A program made the translations under genes and the position numbers. DNA of 22,195 nt from JBCDGZ01 sp038750655 (GTDB lineage Bacteria; Bacteroidota; Bacteroidia; Chitinophagales; Saprospiraceae): the NCBI GenBank assembly GCA_038750655.1, contig JBCDGZ010000129.1, positions 1-22,195 of the forward strand, read 5' to 3'. This document shows positions 1 through 8,130 of this stretch, one piece after another (position 1 is the stretch's first letter; every line of letters begins with the position of its first letter). The notes beneath the pieces are model-generated. The model ran no database searches. It had not been told where the DNA came from and saw only the letters and a list, made by a program, of their open reading frames with translations.

Positions 1-2391
1 CTTTGGCAGCATATCTCCGCATCCTCCTTCGCCAATCTAACCCTACAGAACTGTCTCATTCAAGACGGCGTTCATGCCGTTCGTGCCAATGAGGGAGCGG
101 GGATTATTTTACAAAATAACACTTTTGATAAAAATCATATTAGTGTACAAGCATCGGGGGGCTTAAGTCAGGTATTTATCAATGCGAGGATCACTAATAA
201 TACCTTTAGTTGTTCCGAGGATATGTTGCCAGACTATCTGGCTCGCCCCCACATTGGCCCGCGCAGCCGCGCAGGAGTAAACCTGAATAGCATACTGACG
301 ATGGTCATTGGCGGCTTTTGGGGCGCACCAGTGCCTAATCGTTATACGGGATTGGAATATGGCATTTTGCTGCATAATTGCACGGGCATCACTATTCAAG
401 ATCAGCGGATGTCCGGCCTGCTCAGGTTTGATCATAACGGCTTTGAGTCCGGCTATGGCCTTCAAACATCAGCCTCGGTACAAATCGTAATCAATGACCT
501 ATCCGTCAATGATGCGCGCGGCGGGATACGGGGGGATGATACCCACATTATCTGTAACCGAGCGGCTATTTCAGAATGTATTTGGGGTATCTATTTGCAA
601 AATGGTCGAGGTAAAGATGCTTTTATCCAGAATGCCATTATCCGCACTGACCTCAACTGCATCTGGATCAATGATTACACGGCAGGGAATAGGATTGACA
701 TCCAGAATAATGCACTGACCACTTTGCAAGATGGCGGGCGAGGCATTGACCTCAACCGCATTGCCTCCAAAGTTGTAGCCAAGAATAATCCGATCAATTT
801 TAACTCTCAGGGGATCTTCGTGTTCAGCTGCATTGGTGAGACCACCATTGAAAATCATGATCTTAATTATACCGGCCCAGTCTGGGTGCCAGGAACGCAC
901 ACGACGAGAGGAATTACGATACAGAGTTCGCAAAATGTACAGGTGTACAATAACAGCATCACAGGGGGGATCGCCCAGCGGGAAGGTATCGTAGGGGCCT
1001 TATCTAATAATATTCTGTATTGCTGTAATACGGTGAATAACGCGACGATAGGAGTGCTGTTTTTGGGGAATAATGCAAATTCAAGATTAAAGAGTACTGT
1101 ATTTGGTCAACATATCGTGGGATTAAGTATGAATAATGCAATTATTGGGAGGCAAGCATTTCATGGAAATGATTGGACTAGCGCAATAACCAATATAGAT
1201 GCAGGGTTTTATGGAGATGAATTTGGAGTTTTCTCTTCTAGATTTATTACTAACCTCTCTTATCTGCCTAATGGTCACGATAAAATTGTTGTATCAGGTA
1301 GTGGAACACCTCAAGAATGGTTTCTATTTCAACTAGATATTGAGCCTAGCTGTTCCTACTATTGCGGAGAAAACCCCTTTCCACCAGTTCCTCCTAAAAT
1401 CTCTCCTTGCAATTATATCAAAGCTAAATTGACAGAAGATGATTTGATTATCATTAATCACAGTGGCTCTCTGAACGATATAGAGGCCGGCTTGATGTGG
1501 GAGTCCAAGTTACTATTGTATGCAAAACTGGAGTGTTATCCGCATTTAATGGAAGGGCACGAAAGAGCTACCGCTTTTTATACAGTTTCTGCGGATTTAG
1601 TGAGTGACTATTCCAGCTTTAGAGAGGAGTTAAAAGCCTTTTTATCTCTTACTGATGAAGAGAATTACTCAGATTTTCAAGCCCAAGCCGCTGGCCTGAT
1701 CTCAGATATTATTCTCTTGAATACCAGTATCGACCTTCCAGTCCAAGAAGGGCAAACCGCTCTCGTAGCACAAAGAGATCAGTTGATTGATAGTTTAACT
1801 GCTATTGCACAGCAAATGAGTCTGCTAATACAAACTGATCAGACCGAGCGAGAAGCAAAAGCCAGTACGCTCTTATCACAAGTTGCCAATCTAGGAGGTA
1901 CAGATATTTACCACGATAACGAAAAAATGATTACTGCTATCTATTTAGAAACGGCTGCCATAGGCAATTATGAATACAGCGAAAACCAAATCGCTCAACT
2001 TGCCCCTATAAGTCAGCAGTGTCCGATAGCGGGTGGAAAAACTGTTTTGCTGGCACGTAGTCTGCGGCATAATTATGCGTATAATGAAGACGTTTATAAT
2101 GATAGTTGCCAATCAAGTACTCCGCGACAAGGACTGAGCGATGATGAACAAGGCCAATCAGTCTTAATATACCCCAACCCAGCCTCTAATCTTTTGCAAG
2201 TACAATTGAATAATCAAGAAGGGTATTTAGAGATATTTGACCTAAATGGTGTCAAACGACAAACAATAATATTACGAGACAACCTGAACACGGTTAATAT
2301 TCGTAATTTGAATGCAGGATTATACTTAATCAGGGTATGGACAGAGAATATGACAACACCACATTTTCAAAAAATCACTATCTTGAGATAA
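1..2391 (+). CDS. Parallel beta-helix T9SS cargo protein (5' partial)
   Basis: The reading frame is open from base 1, so the gene begins left of the window; the ATG at 223 is internal. 796 residues are visible. Roughly the first 420 residues are Asn/Ile-rich repeats of the N-N-x-I type, as in right-handed parallel beta-helix (NosD/pectate-lyase-like) surface proteins. A Cys/Pro-rich break (CSYYCGENPFPPVPP) follows, then a mostly alpha-helical, low-similarity region of about 250 residues. The last 75 residues form a T9SS type A sorting domain: YPNPASN at its start, an F-D-L-N-G-V strand turn, and a GLYLIRV motif near the end. This predicts export across the outer membrane by the type IX system and surface attachment or release. 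The substrate is unknown; beta-helix proteins often bind or cleave polysaccharide, but I see no catalytic motif. The next gene, on the same strand about 70 bp away, is another T9SS cargo. Confidence 0.85.
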   Translation, partial: LWQHISASSFANLTLQNCLIQDGVHAVRANEGAGIILQNNTFDKNHISVQASGGLSQVFINARITNNTFSCSEDMLPDYLARPHIGPRSRAGVNLNSILTMVIGGFWGAPVPNRYTGLEYGILLHNCTGITIQDQRMSGLLRFDHNGFESGYGLQTSASVQIVINDLSVNDARGGIRGDDTHIICNRAAISECIWGIYLQNGRGKDAFIQNAIIRTDLNCIWINDYTAGNRIDIQNNALTTLQDGGRGIDLNRIASKVVAKNNPINFNSQGIFVFSCIGETTIENHDLNYTGPVWVPGTHTTRGITIQSSQNVQVYNNSITGGIAQREGIVGALSNNILYCCNTVNNATIGVLFLGNNANSRLKSTVFGQHIVGLSMNNAIIGRQAFHGNDWTSAITNIDAGFYGDEFGVFSSRFITNLSYLPNGHDKIVVSGSGTPQEWFLFQLDIEPSCSYYCGENPFPPVPPKISPCNYIKAKLTEDDLIIINHSGSLNDIEAGLMWESKLLLYAKLECYPHLMEGHERATAFYTVSADLVSDYSSFREELKAFLSLTDEENYSDFQAQAAGLISDIILLNTSIDLPVQEGQTALVAQRDQLIDSLTAIAQQMSLLIQTDQTEREAKASTLLSQVANLGGTDIYHDNEKMITAIYLETAAIGNYEYSENQIAQLAPISQQCPIAGGKTVLLARSLRHNYAYNEDVYNDSCQSSTPRQGLSDDEQGQSVLIYPNPASNLLQVQLNNQEGYLEIFDLNGVKRQTIILRDNLNTVNIRNLNAGLYLIRVWTENMTTPHFQKITILR

Positions 2392-2460
2392 ATTGATATA
2401 TAGGCAATGTGGCCTGAAATTCGGTCACATTGTCTTAATCTATCCCCAAATTATAAGCTT

Positions 2461-4227
2461 ATGACAACAAAGCAACTATCTTTAAGATGCTCAGTCATTA
2501 TCTTTTTTTCTTTTTTCTATCTAACGCTTTTCGCACAAAAGGAAGATTATGTCTGGATGATGGGAGGAGGTAGGGGGAACTTTCCTCAGTTTACAAGTTT
2601 TTATATAGATTTTAATTCCTATCCTCCCAAAATGGAAGGTGTTTTGCAAAATTTTAGATTTAATGTTGTCTCAACATCTATAACAGATATGACTGGACAG
2701 CTCCTCTGTTACTCTAATGGTGTAGATATCAAAGGAAGTGATCATGGAGTTATAGATAACGGAAATAGTCTCACAGACTCATTATTTTTCAGCGGAGGTT
2801 TAACAGCACCACAAGGTACAATCATCCTACCATTACCTGAGGATGATAATAAGTACTTTTTCCTTACTTCTGACATCTTTATTTTTGAACTTAATTTTAG
2901 GACTATAGCAGCCATTAGTCCCCTCTATTATGCTTATTTTGATATGAGTCTCAATGGGGGTAGTGGCGAGGTGACGAGTAGAGACCATGTCCTAAATACC
3001 GATACCTTGGCTGGTGGGCAATTCGTCGCTACACGTCACGGTAATGGCCGTGATTGGTGGCTAATTTGTCCTAAGTACCACTCTAATCGTTATCATCGCT
3101 ATCTACTTACTCTTCAAGGAATACAAGAAATGGGGCATCAAGATGTTGGAACTCAAGTATTCGACGATCTGGGAAGTGCTATCTTTTCGCCGGATGGCCG
3201 CCATTATGTCCGTTATAACAGTTATGCCTATGATACCAATAAGGTCTACATTGACCTATATGACTTTGATCGCTGTAATGGTTTGTTAAGTAACCATCGC
3301 CAATACGAAATTGATCGGCGTGTACCAGGAGGTGTCTGCTTCTCTCCAAACTCTCAGTATTTATATGTCTCTCTGTGGGATGAAATTTGGCAATATGATA
3401 TGACAGCGCCAGACATTTTTGATTCCGGCATCAAAGTCGCTGAATATGATGGTTTTCTAGGTCTCAACCAAACTTTAGAATATCCTACACGCTTCTTTAT
3501 GATGCAAAATACGCCGGATGGTCGTATCATCATCAATATCCCTAATGTTAATGCCCAGTATTTGCATACGATCCAATATCCTGACCGCCGGGGAATGGCT
3601 TGTGAAGTGCAGCAACACAGTATACTGCTGCCAGCCTTCAATACGTTCACACTGCCTAACTTTCCAAACTATCGTCTCGGCCCTGAAGATGGCTCCGCTT
3701 GCGACACTCTTGGCCTTGATAATCTACCCTTGGCACGCTTCCGCTTCGACCGCGATACTACTGATAGCCTCCACATAGTCTTTACCGACTTATCCGCCTT
3801 TAAACCTGAGCAATGGCGGTGGGATTTTGGAGATGATATAGGCAGTTCTTTTGATAAAAATAATGAGTATCATTATGCCGAGGGTGGACGCTATGAGGTT
3901 TGCCTGGAAGTCTCCAATACCTTTGGCAGTGACCGCACTTGTCAGACTATTGAGATAGGACAAATAACGGCTATACAAGAATTATCAACTATAAAACCAA
4001 AAATATTTCCCAATCCTTTTTCTAATCAACTCCTACTTGACTGGTCGGATTATCCATCTGAAACGCAACTACAAATCACCGATGTCTTTGGCAGAGTAGT
4101 ATATGAACGACAGTTGCGCAGAGAGCAGTTGTTGATCAATACAAACCATTGGGGAAAGGGAATCTACTTCTATCAGATCAGCCAAAAAGATAGGCGCTTA
4201 AGTACAGGGAAACTCCTTAAGCAATGA
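2461..4227 (+). CDS. Secreted PKD-domain protein with T9SS sorting tail
   Basis: 588 residues if started at the ATG at 2461. This start gives a clean signal peptide (MTTKQLSLRC, then a Phe-rich hydrophobic core ending L-F-A-Q). The in-frame ATG at 2407 would add 18 hydrophilic residues and is less likely. The body (about residues 30-440) is a beta-rich, beta-propeller-like region with repeated D-G-R and F-S-P-D/N turns (FSPDGRHYV, FSPNSQYLYV). It is followed by a PKD domain (about 440-510) with the diagnostic W-R-W-D-F-G-D motif and an EGGRYEVCLEV strand. The C-terminal 75 residues (IFPNPFSN, DVFGRVVY, GKGIYFYQI) are a T9SS type A sorting domain. The architecture is common among large secreted proteins of Saprospiraceae. 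No catalytic residues are evident; a role at the cell surface is inferred. A degraded copy of its leader and signal peptide lies just downstream. Confidence 0.85.
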   Translation: MTTKQLSLRCSVIIFFSFFYLTLFAQKEDYVWMMGGGRGNFPQFTSFYIDFNSYPPKMEGVLQNFRFNVVSTSITDMTGQLLCYSNGVDIKGSDHGVIDNGNSLTDSLFFSGGLTAPQGTIILPLPEDDNKYFFLTSDIFIFELNFRTIAAISPLYYAYFDMSLNGGSGEVTSRDHVLNTDTLAGGQFVATRHGNGRDWWLICPKYHSNRYHRYLLTLQGIQEMGHQDVGTQVFDDLGSAIFSPDGRHYVRYNSYAYDTNKVYIDLYDFDRCNGLLSNHRQYEIDRRVPGGVCFSPNSQYLYVSLWDEIWQYDMTAPDIFDSGIKVAEYDGFLGLNQTLEYPTRFFMMQNTPDGRIIINIPNVNAQYLHTIQYPDRRGMACEVQQHSILLPAFNTFTLPNFPNYRLGPEDGSACDTLGLDNLPLARFRFDRDTTDSLHIVFTDLSAFKPEQWRWDFGDDIGSSFDKNNEYHYAEGGRYEVCLEVSNTFGSDRTCQTIEIGQITAIQELSTIKPKIFPNPFSNQLLLDWSDYPSETQLQITDVFGRVVYERQLRREQLLINTNHWGKGIYFYQISQKDRRLSTGKLLKQ

Positions 4228-4234
4228 ATGGCCG

Positions 4235-4337
4235 CATTGTCTTATCTACCTCCAAATTATAAGCTCATGACAACAAAGCAACTATCTTTAAGGTATTCAG
4301 TTATTCCTTTTTGTCATCTAACGCTTTTCGCACAAAA
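4235..4337 (+). repeat. Partial duplicate of the 2428-2540 leader and signal peptide region
   Basis: These bases repeat 2428-2540 at high identity, including the CATTGTCTTA and CCAAATTATAAGC blocks, the start codon and the signal peptide codons to GCACAAAA. The copy lacks 9 bases in frame within the Phe run plus 1 base in the leader. Similarity stops sharply after position 4337. Confidence 0.85.
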
Positions 4338-4359
4338 TGGGAGACACGGCTCGGATTAG
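4267..4359 (+). pseudogene. Remnant of a second PKD/T9SS-type gene (signal peptide only)
   Basis: A 30-codon ORF starting MTTKQLSLRYSV and running to L-F-A-Q, followed by six unrelated residues and TAG. It repeats the signal peptide of the 2461 gene with three residues deleted and a few substitutions (C to Y, I to P). No mature protein follows: the ORF ends 13 bp before the stop codon of the convergent siderophore-interacting gene. The simplest reading is a former tandem paralogue lost by deletion, or a recombination scar carrying only the 5' end. A short secreted peptide is formally possible but unlikely. Confidence 0.7.
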
Positions 4360-4372
4360 ATAGGACTTCCCC

Positions 4373-5161
4373 CTACGCCCGCCAATACCCCGAGATCAAC
4401 TGCTGCGCCTTCGGCAGCTCATATTTTGCTTTAACATACTCCCGAAGCTTCACCATCGAGCGGACTTCCCCCGCCGCCCAGACAAAAGACCGCTCGGGGT
4501 CCTGCAACTCCGCACCAACCAGCGCATCGTACAGCAGGGTACTCTCTTTGGCGTGCACCTCCTTTCTGTACAGCCAGTGAATCTGCATCTGCTCGGGGTG
4601 CTGCAGCTCTTGTCTTTCCTGTTCATTCTGTACTTCTAGGAATACCTCGCCGGCGGCGGCCCCCGGCAACTGTTCCAGTATGCGGGCGATGGCCGGGAGC
4701 GCCGACTCATCGCCGCCCATCAAATACCAATCGGCCGGTGCGATGCCGCGCCCGCCCGGCCCGAGCATCCCCAGCTGCCACCCTTCGCGGGCATGGGCGG
4801 CCCAGTCGGCGCCAGGGCAGAATTCCTCGTATTCGTGCAGCGCAAAGTCGATGACCACAATTTTTTGCTCGGGGAGTAATTTTCGGATGGTGTATTTTCT
4901 GCCCTCGTACCCTGTTTGATCGATGTGGAGCGGCTCATCGTTCGGGCGCACCAACCAATCCTGTGGGGGGAAGCCTTCGGGGGGAAGAATCAGCTTGACG
5001 TGGATTTTGTCTTCGTTGATATATTGCTCGATCTTTTCACAGAAGAAATGGATGCGCTGCATTTTTGGGGTGATCCTTTCGATCTTGCGCACGGTAATCG
5101 AGGAGGCCGACTTTGGCTTAGTGGTATTTTGCTCTACCGTCTTATCTGTTTTTTTAGCCAT
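4373..5161 (-). CDS. Siderophore-interacting protein (FAD-dependent ferric-siderophore reductase family)
   Basis: 262 residues. After a Lys/Thr-rich N-terminus (1-20) comes a FAD-binding beta-barrel of the ViuB/SIP type with the flavin motif R-K-Y-T-I-R at about 88-93 and GPGGR at 134-138. A C-terminal NAD(P)H-binding half carries GGDESALPA (about 149-157), FVWAAGE (226-232) and the terminal GYWR. These are the family's conserved blocks. Such proteins reduce Fe(III)-siderophores in the cytoplasm to release iron, using NAD(P)H or ferredoxin. No siderophore transporter is in the window, so the substrate is unknown. The gene is clearly more GC-rich than its neighbours, which may point to a different history. 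It lies downstream of the AraC-type gene on the same strand with a 209-bp gap and may have its own promoter. Confidence 0.88.
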   Translation of the reverse strand: MAKKTDKTVEQNTTKPKSASSITVRKIERITPKMQRIHFFCEKIEQYINEDKIHVKLILPPEGFPPQDWLVRPNDEPLHIDQTGYEGRKYTIRKLLPEQKIVVIDFALHEYEEFCPGADWAAHAREGWQLGMLGPGGRGIAPADWYLMGGDESALPAIARILEQLPGAAAGEVFLEVQNEQERQELQHPEQMQIHWLYRKEVHAKESTLLYDALVGAELQDPERSFVWAAGEVRSMVKLREYVKAKYELPKAQQLISGYWRA

Positions 5162-5166
5162 GATGC

Positions 5167-5178
5167 ATCATTAATGAT
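5167..5178. promoter_or_regulatory. 12-bp perfect palindrome ATCATTAATGAT just upstream of the siderophore-interacting gene
   Basis: The palindrome ends 5 bp before the start codon (minus strand, ATG at 5161-5159) and overlaps a second palindrome, TGATGCATCA. The AT-rich ATCATT/AATGAT arms resemble half-sites of Fur-type iron operators but do not match the 7-1-7 Fur consensus well. An operator role is suggested only by position and by the iron-linked gene. Confidence 0.25.
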
Positions 5179-5301
5179 CACTTCGCAAGGCCCGAAAATC
5201 AAGGGTCGATAATGTACCCGAAAACCAGGGCGTCTAAGGGTGGAGTCGCGCTATTGTTAAGTGATCTAATTCTTGATTTCCTTTGAGCATGGCGGTACTG
5301 G

Positions 5302-5326
5302 CCAAGTTATGCTATAAACAACTTGG
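5302..5326. repeat. 7-bp inverted repeat (CCAAGTT/AACTTGG) between the AraC-type and siderophore-interacting genes
   Basis: The arms CCAAGTT and AACTTGG are perfect and flank an 11-base spacer. The repeat lies in the 209-bp gap, 45 bp after the AraC-type stop codon. It could be a hairpin in a transcript or a protein site; there is no T-run to make it a convincing terminator. A 12-base palindrome GCTTGCGCAAGC follows at 5346-5357. Confidence 0.3.
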
Positions 5327-5370
5327 GCGTTTACATTGTTTCGCGGCTTGCGCAAGCAACGGAAAGGCCC

Positions 5371-6288
5371 TTAAACATTTCTCAGCTGGCTTTTGAGCTG
5401 CGATTGGTATTCCTTGGGAGAGACTTGTTTTTTTCTCTTAAAAATGCGGATGAAGTAGGACAAGCTATTGAAACCACATTCGGTGTAGATTTCCTTGATT
5501 TTCTTCCGTGGATTTTGCAGTAGGCTAGTGGCCAACTTGATGCGTTCGTTGTTGATGAATTCAATAGGGGAGATGTTGAGTTCATTTTTGAAAACGCGAT
5601 GGAAATTCGACTCGCTCATGCAAACTTTGTCGCTGAGTTCTTTGATGGTTAAATTATTGTGCAGGTTTTTTCGGATGTAATCGATGATGAAGGCTAGGCG
5701 GTGACTGCTGCTCAGCTGTAGCGATTTCTCGGTATAGATTTTTTGGGTTTCCGTTTGTAAAATGCGGATGATTAGCTCCCGCAGCATGAAGTCGGCGAAG
5801 ATGTCTTTGGACGGGTGATTTTCGGTAAACAGAAACAGCAAGCGGTGAATGATCTGCTGAATGACGGCATCGTTGGTGAAGTGAAAATTGTAGTCCGTGA
5901 ATTTCCATTCATCATCCACCTTGGCTCGGCTCTCATTGAGAAAGTCGACCGTCTCTTTGATCTTATCCTCAGAGATGGCCATGGCCAGGCAGCGCGTCGG
6001 ATTATCCATTTGAGCTTCCGGAAAATCAATACACATCAATTCGTCAGAAGGAAGGATCAGCGACTCACCGGGCAGAAAGTCAAACGGCGTCATATCATTG
6101 AGGTGCATCACCTTTTTTCCTTCCAGCATACTGGCCAAAATCGGATTGTCGAACCGGAGTAAGATCTTTTCCGCCTCTTGATGCGTTTCAAAAATATGCA
6201 GCTCTGCACTGTTCAGGGTGTAGGTGGTCTGGTTCTCCACCAGGGTTTCCAGGCGGCGATTTTTTAATATGGACTGGCTCAATGGCAT
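5371..6288 (-). CDS. AraC-family transcriptional regulator
   Basis: 305 residues. The C-terminal ~100 residues (about 200-300) form the double helix-turn-helix of AraC/XylS proteins: IIDYIRKNLHNNLTIKELSD, then MSESNFHRVFKNELNISPIEFI, and the second HTH ending G-F-N-S-L-S-Y-F-I-R-I-F-K-R. The N-terminal ~190 residues resemble the AraC_N type sensor domain often found beside oxidoreductase genes. The ligand is unknown, possibly an aldehyde or alcohol. It is transcribed away from the aldehyde dehydrogenase across a 238-bp gap, a layout typical of a regulator controlling its divergent neighbour. A -33/-7 promoter fits at 6348-6318, giving a leader of about 25 nt. Control of the aldehyde dehydrogenase/DUF779 unit is inferred from position. 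Confidence 0.9.
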   Translation of the reverse strand: MPLSQSILKNRRLETLVENQTTYTLNSAELHIFETHQEAEKILLRFDNPILASMLEGKKVMHLNDMTPFDFLPGESLILPSDELMCIDFPEAQMDNPTRCLAMAISEDKIKETVDFLNESRAKVDDEWKFTDYNFHFTNDAVIQQIIHRLLFLFTENHPSKDIFADFMLRELIIRILQTETQKIYTEKSLQLSSSHRLAFIIDYIRKNLHNNLTIKELSDKVCMSESNFHRVFKNELNISPIEFINNERIKLATSLLQNPRKKIKEIYTECGFNSLSYFIRIFKRKKQVSPKEYQSQLKSQLRNV

Positions 6289-6317
6289 TGATGAATAATC
6301 TATCAGTTAGGTCTCTC

Positions 6318-6348
6318 TAAAGGTAGGGAAAACCGTGGGGAGATCAAA
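6318..6348 (-). promoter_or_regulatory. Predicted Bacteroidota promoter for the AraC-type gene
   Basis: Read on the minus strand: TTTG (6348-6345), a 19-base spacer, then TACCTTTA (6325-6318). This matches the TTTG-N19-21-TAnnTTTG pattern with one mismatch in the -7 box. The start codon is about 30 bp downstream. Confidence 0.5.
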
Positions 6349-6427
6349 ACGAGAAGAGCGCCTGGTGAGCATAAAAATGCGACTTTGCAAGGATTGTTCA
6401 TATTTTTAATAGTATTCGGCAATTTTA

Positions 6428-6457
6428 ATTGTATATAAAATAATAATTTTACATTTG
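6428..6457 (+). promoter_or_regulatory. Predicted Bacteroidota promoter for the aldehyde dehydrogenase
   Basis: ATTG (6428-6431), an 18-base spacer, then TACATTTG (6450-6457), an exact TAnnTTTG -7 box. The -33 element overlaps the inverted repeat CAATT-TT-AATTG (6420-6431), a possible operator for the divergent AraC-type protein. The promoter places transcription start near 6464 and argues for the ATG at 6527, since the upstream TTG codon at 6455 lies inside the -7 box. Confidence 0.55.
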
Positions 6458-6526
6458 TTCGAATATTCCAACTTTATTCTGAATCAAAAACTGTTAATAA
6501 TATTATCTAACCAAAATGTTGAAAAA

Positions 6527-8050
6527 ATGAGCAATGTAGCAACAACTGCCAGCAATGTGGTTGAAAAACCGACCTTCAAAAACCAGTACGACAACTATAT
6601 TGGTGGAAAATGGACCCCTCCTGTAAAAGGGCAATATTTTGACAATATTTCGCCAGTGGATGGTCAAGCATTTACAAAAGTTGCCCGTTCAACGGCCGAG
6701 GATATTGACTTAGCGATAGATGCCGCCTGGGCTGCTGCGCCTCAATGGAACAACTCCTCAGCTACCGAAAGAAGCAACATGCTGCTTAAGATTGCAGACG
6801 TGATGGAAGCTAATCTGGAAGCCTTGGCTCGTGCCGAGACTTGGGACAACGGAAAGGCCCTTCGCGAAACCCGTGCCGCTGATATGCCGTTGGCCATCGA
6901 CCACTTCCGCTACTTTGCGGGTGTGATTCGGGCCGAAGAAGGAACCGTAAGTGAGCTAGATGCTTCTACCGTATCTATGAACGTACTCGAACCACTCGGT
7001 GTAGTTGGTCAGATTATTCCCTGGAACTTCCCCATCCTGATGGCTACCTGGAAAATAGCGCCCGCCCTGGCCGCTGGCAACTGTGTGGTCCTCAAGCCCG
7101 CCGAGCAGACGCCCGTTGGCGTTATGATTCTCGCCGAAATGATCGAAGGTATCCTGCCTCCCGGTGTCCTGAACATCGTCAATGGCTTTGGTCTGGAAGC
7201 TGGAAAGCCGCTGGCCTCTAATCCTCGCATCAACAAGATCGCCTTCACCGGTGAAACTACTACTGGACAATTGATCATGCAATACGCCTCTAAGAACATC
7301 ATCCCCGTAACTTTAGAGCTGGGTGGAAAATCTCCTAACATCTTCTTCGAAAGTGTAATGGATGCCGATGATGCTTTCTTCGACAAGTGCTTGGAAGGAG
7401 CCGTTATGTTTGCCCTCAACCAAGGGGAGGTTTGCACCTGCCCCTCGCGTATCCTCGTACAAGAGAGCATTTACGATGCCTTTATCGAGCGCGTAGTGGA
7501 AAGAACAAAAGCCGTGAAGCTGGGCCACCCGATGGATCCTAGCACCATGATGGGCGCACAAGCTTCTAACGATCAGTACGAAAAGATTTTGAATTACATC
7601 AACATCGGTAAGGAAGAAGGCTGTGAGGTCTTAACTGGTGGTGCCGCTGCCCATAATGAAGGTCTGGAAGGTGGTTACTACATTCAGCCTACCATCCTCA
7701 AAGGCAACAACAAGATGCGGGTCTTCCAGGAAGAAATCTTCGGACCTGTCGTTTGTGTCACTACCTTTAAAGATGAGGCCGAAGCTATCGAAATCGCCAA
7801 CGATACCCTCTATGGCTTAGGCGCTGGGGTTTGGACCAGAGATACGCACCAGGCTTACCAAATCTCCAGAGCGGTGAAGGCCGGTCGCGTTTGGGTCAAT
7901 TGCTACCACGCTTATCCTGCCCATGCTCCATTTGGTGGCTACAAGAAATCAGGAATTGGTCGGGAAACCCACAAGATGATGCTCAACCATTATCGCCAGA
8001 CCAAGAACATGTTGATTTCCTATGACAAGAATGCCTTAGGATTTTTCTAG
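6527..8050 (+). CDS. aldB: NAD(P)-dependent aldehyde dehydrogenase, AldB/ExaC type
   Basis: 507 residues from the ATG at 6527 (MSNVATTASN), the usual length for the family. All core ALDH motifs are present: PWNFP, the cofactor site GNCVVLKPAEQTP, FTGETTTG, the general base Glu264 in LELGGKSPN, and the catalytic Cys303 in NQGEVCTCPSR. That last block, with two cysteines, is typical of the AldB/ExaC acetaldehyde dehydrogenase group rather than betaine or lactaldehyde enzymes. It oxidises acetaldehyde or similar short aldehydes to acids in the cytoplasm. The downstream DUF779 gene is this group's usual partner. Product acids could feed the acyl-CoA synthetase at 10834-12711. Regulation by the divergent AraC-type protein is likely. 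The exact aldehyde cannot be read from sequence. Confidence 0.93.
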   Translation: MSNVATTASNVVEKPTFKNQYDNYIGGKWTPPVKGQYFDNISPVDGQAFTKVARSTAEDIDLAIDAAWAAAPQWNNSSATERSNMLLKIADVMEANLEALARAETWDNGKALRETRAADMPLAIDHFRYFAGVIRAEEGTVSELDASTVSMNVLEPLGVVGQIIPWNFPILMATWKIAPALAAGNCVVLKPAEQTPVGVMILAEMIEGILPPGVLNIVNGFGLEAGKPLASNPRINKIAFTGETTTGQLIMQYASKNIIPVTLELGGKSPNIFFESVMDADDAFFDKCLEGAVMFALNQGEVCTCPSRILVQESIYDAFIERVVERTKAVKLGHPMDPSTMMGAQASNDQYEKILNYINIGKEEGCEVLTGGAAAHNEGLEGGYYIQPTILKGNNKMRVFQEEIFGPVVCVTTFKDEAEAIEIANDTLYGLGAGVWTRDTHQAYQISRAVKAGRVWVNCYHAYPAHAPFGGYKKSGIGRETHKMMLNHYRQTKNMLISYDKNALGFF

Positions 8051-8076
8051 GCGACTTTTAAATTAACTAAATTTTA

Positions 8077-8111
8077 GGTATCGGATGCCCCCTGCGGTAT
8101 CCGATACCTTT
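8077..8111 (+). terminator. Strong hairpin between the aldehyde dehydrogenase and DUF779 genes
   Basis: GGTATCGGATGCC (8077-8089) pairs with GGTATCCGATACC (8096-8108): 13 bp with one G-T pair and a six-base CCCTGC loop, followed by only TTT. It can act as a partial terminator or mRNA 3'-end stabiliser that lowers expression of the downstream gene. The short T-run makes complete termination uncertain. Confidence 0.6.
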
Positions 8112-8130
8112 CCCATTTAAATACATCATT

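Noticed and set aside
6455..6526. 24-residue N-terminal extension of the aldehyde dehydrogenase
   Set aside because: It would start at a TTG inside the predicted -7 box. The ATG at 6527 gives the normal family length.
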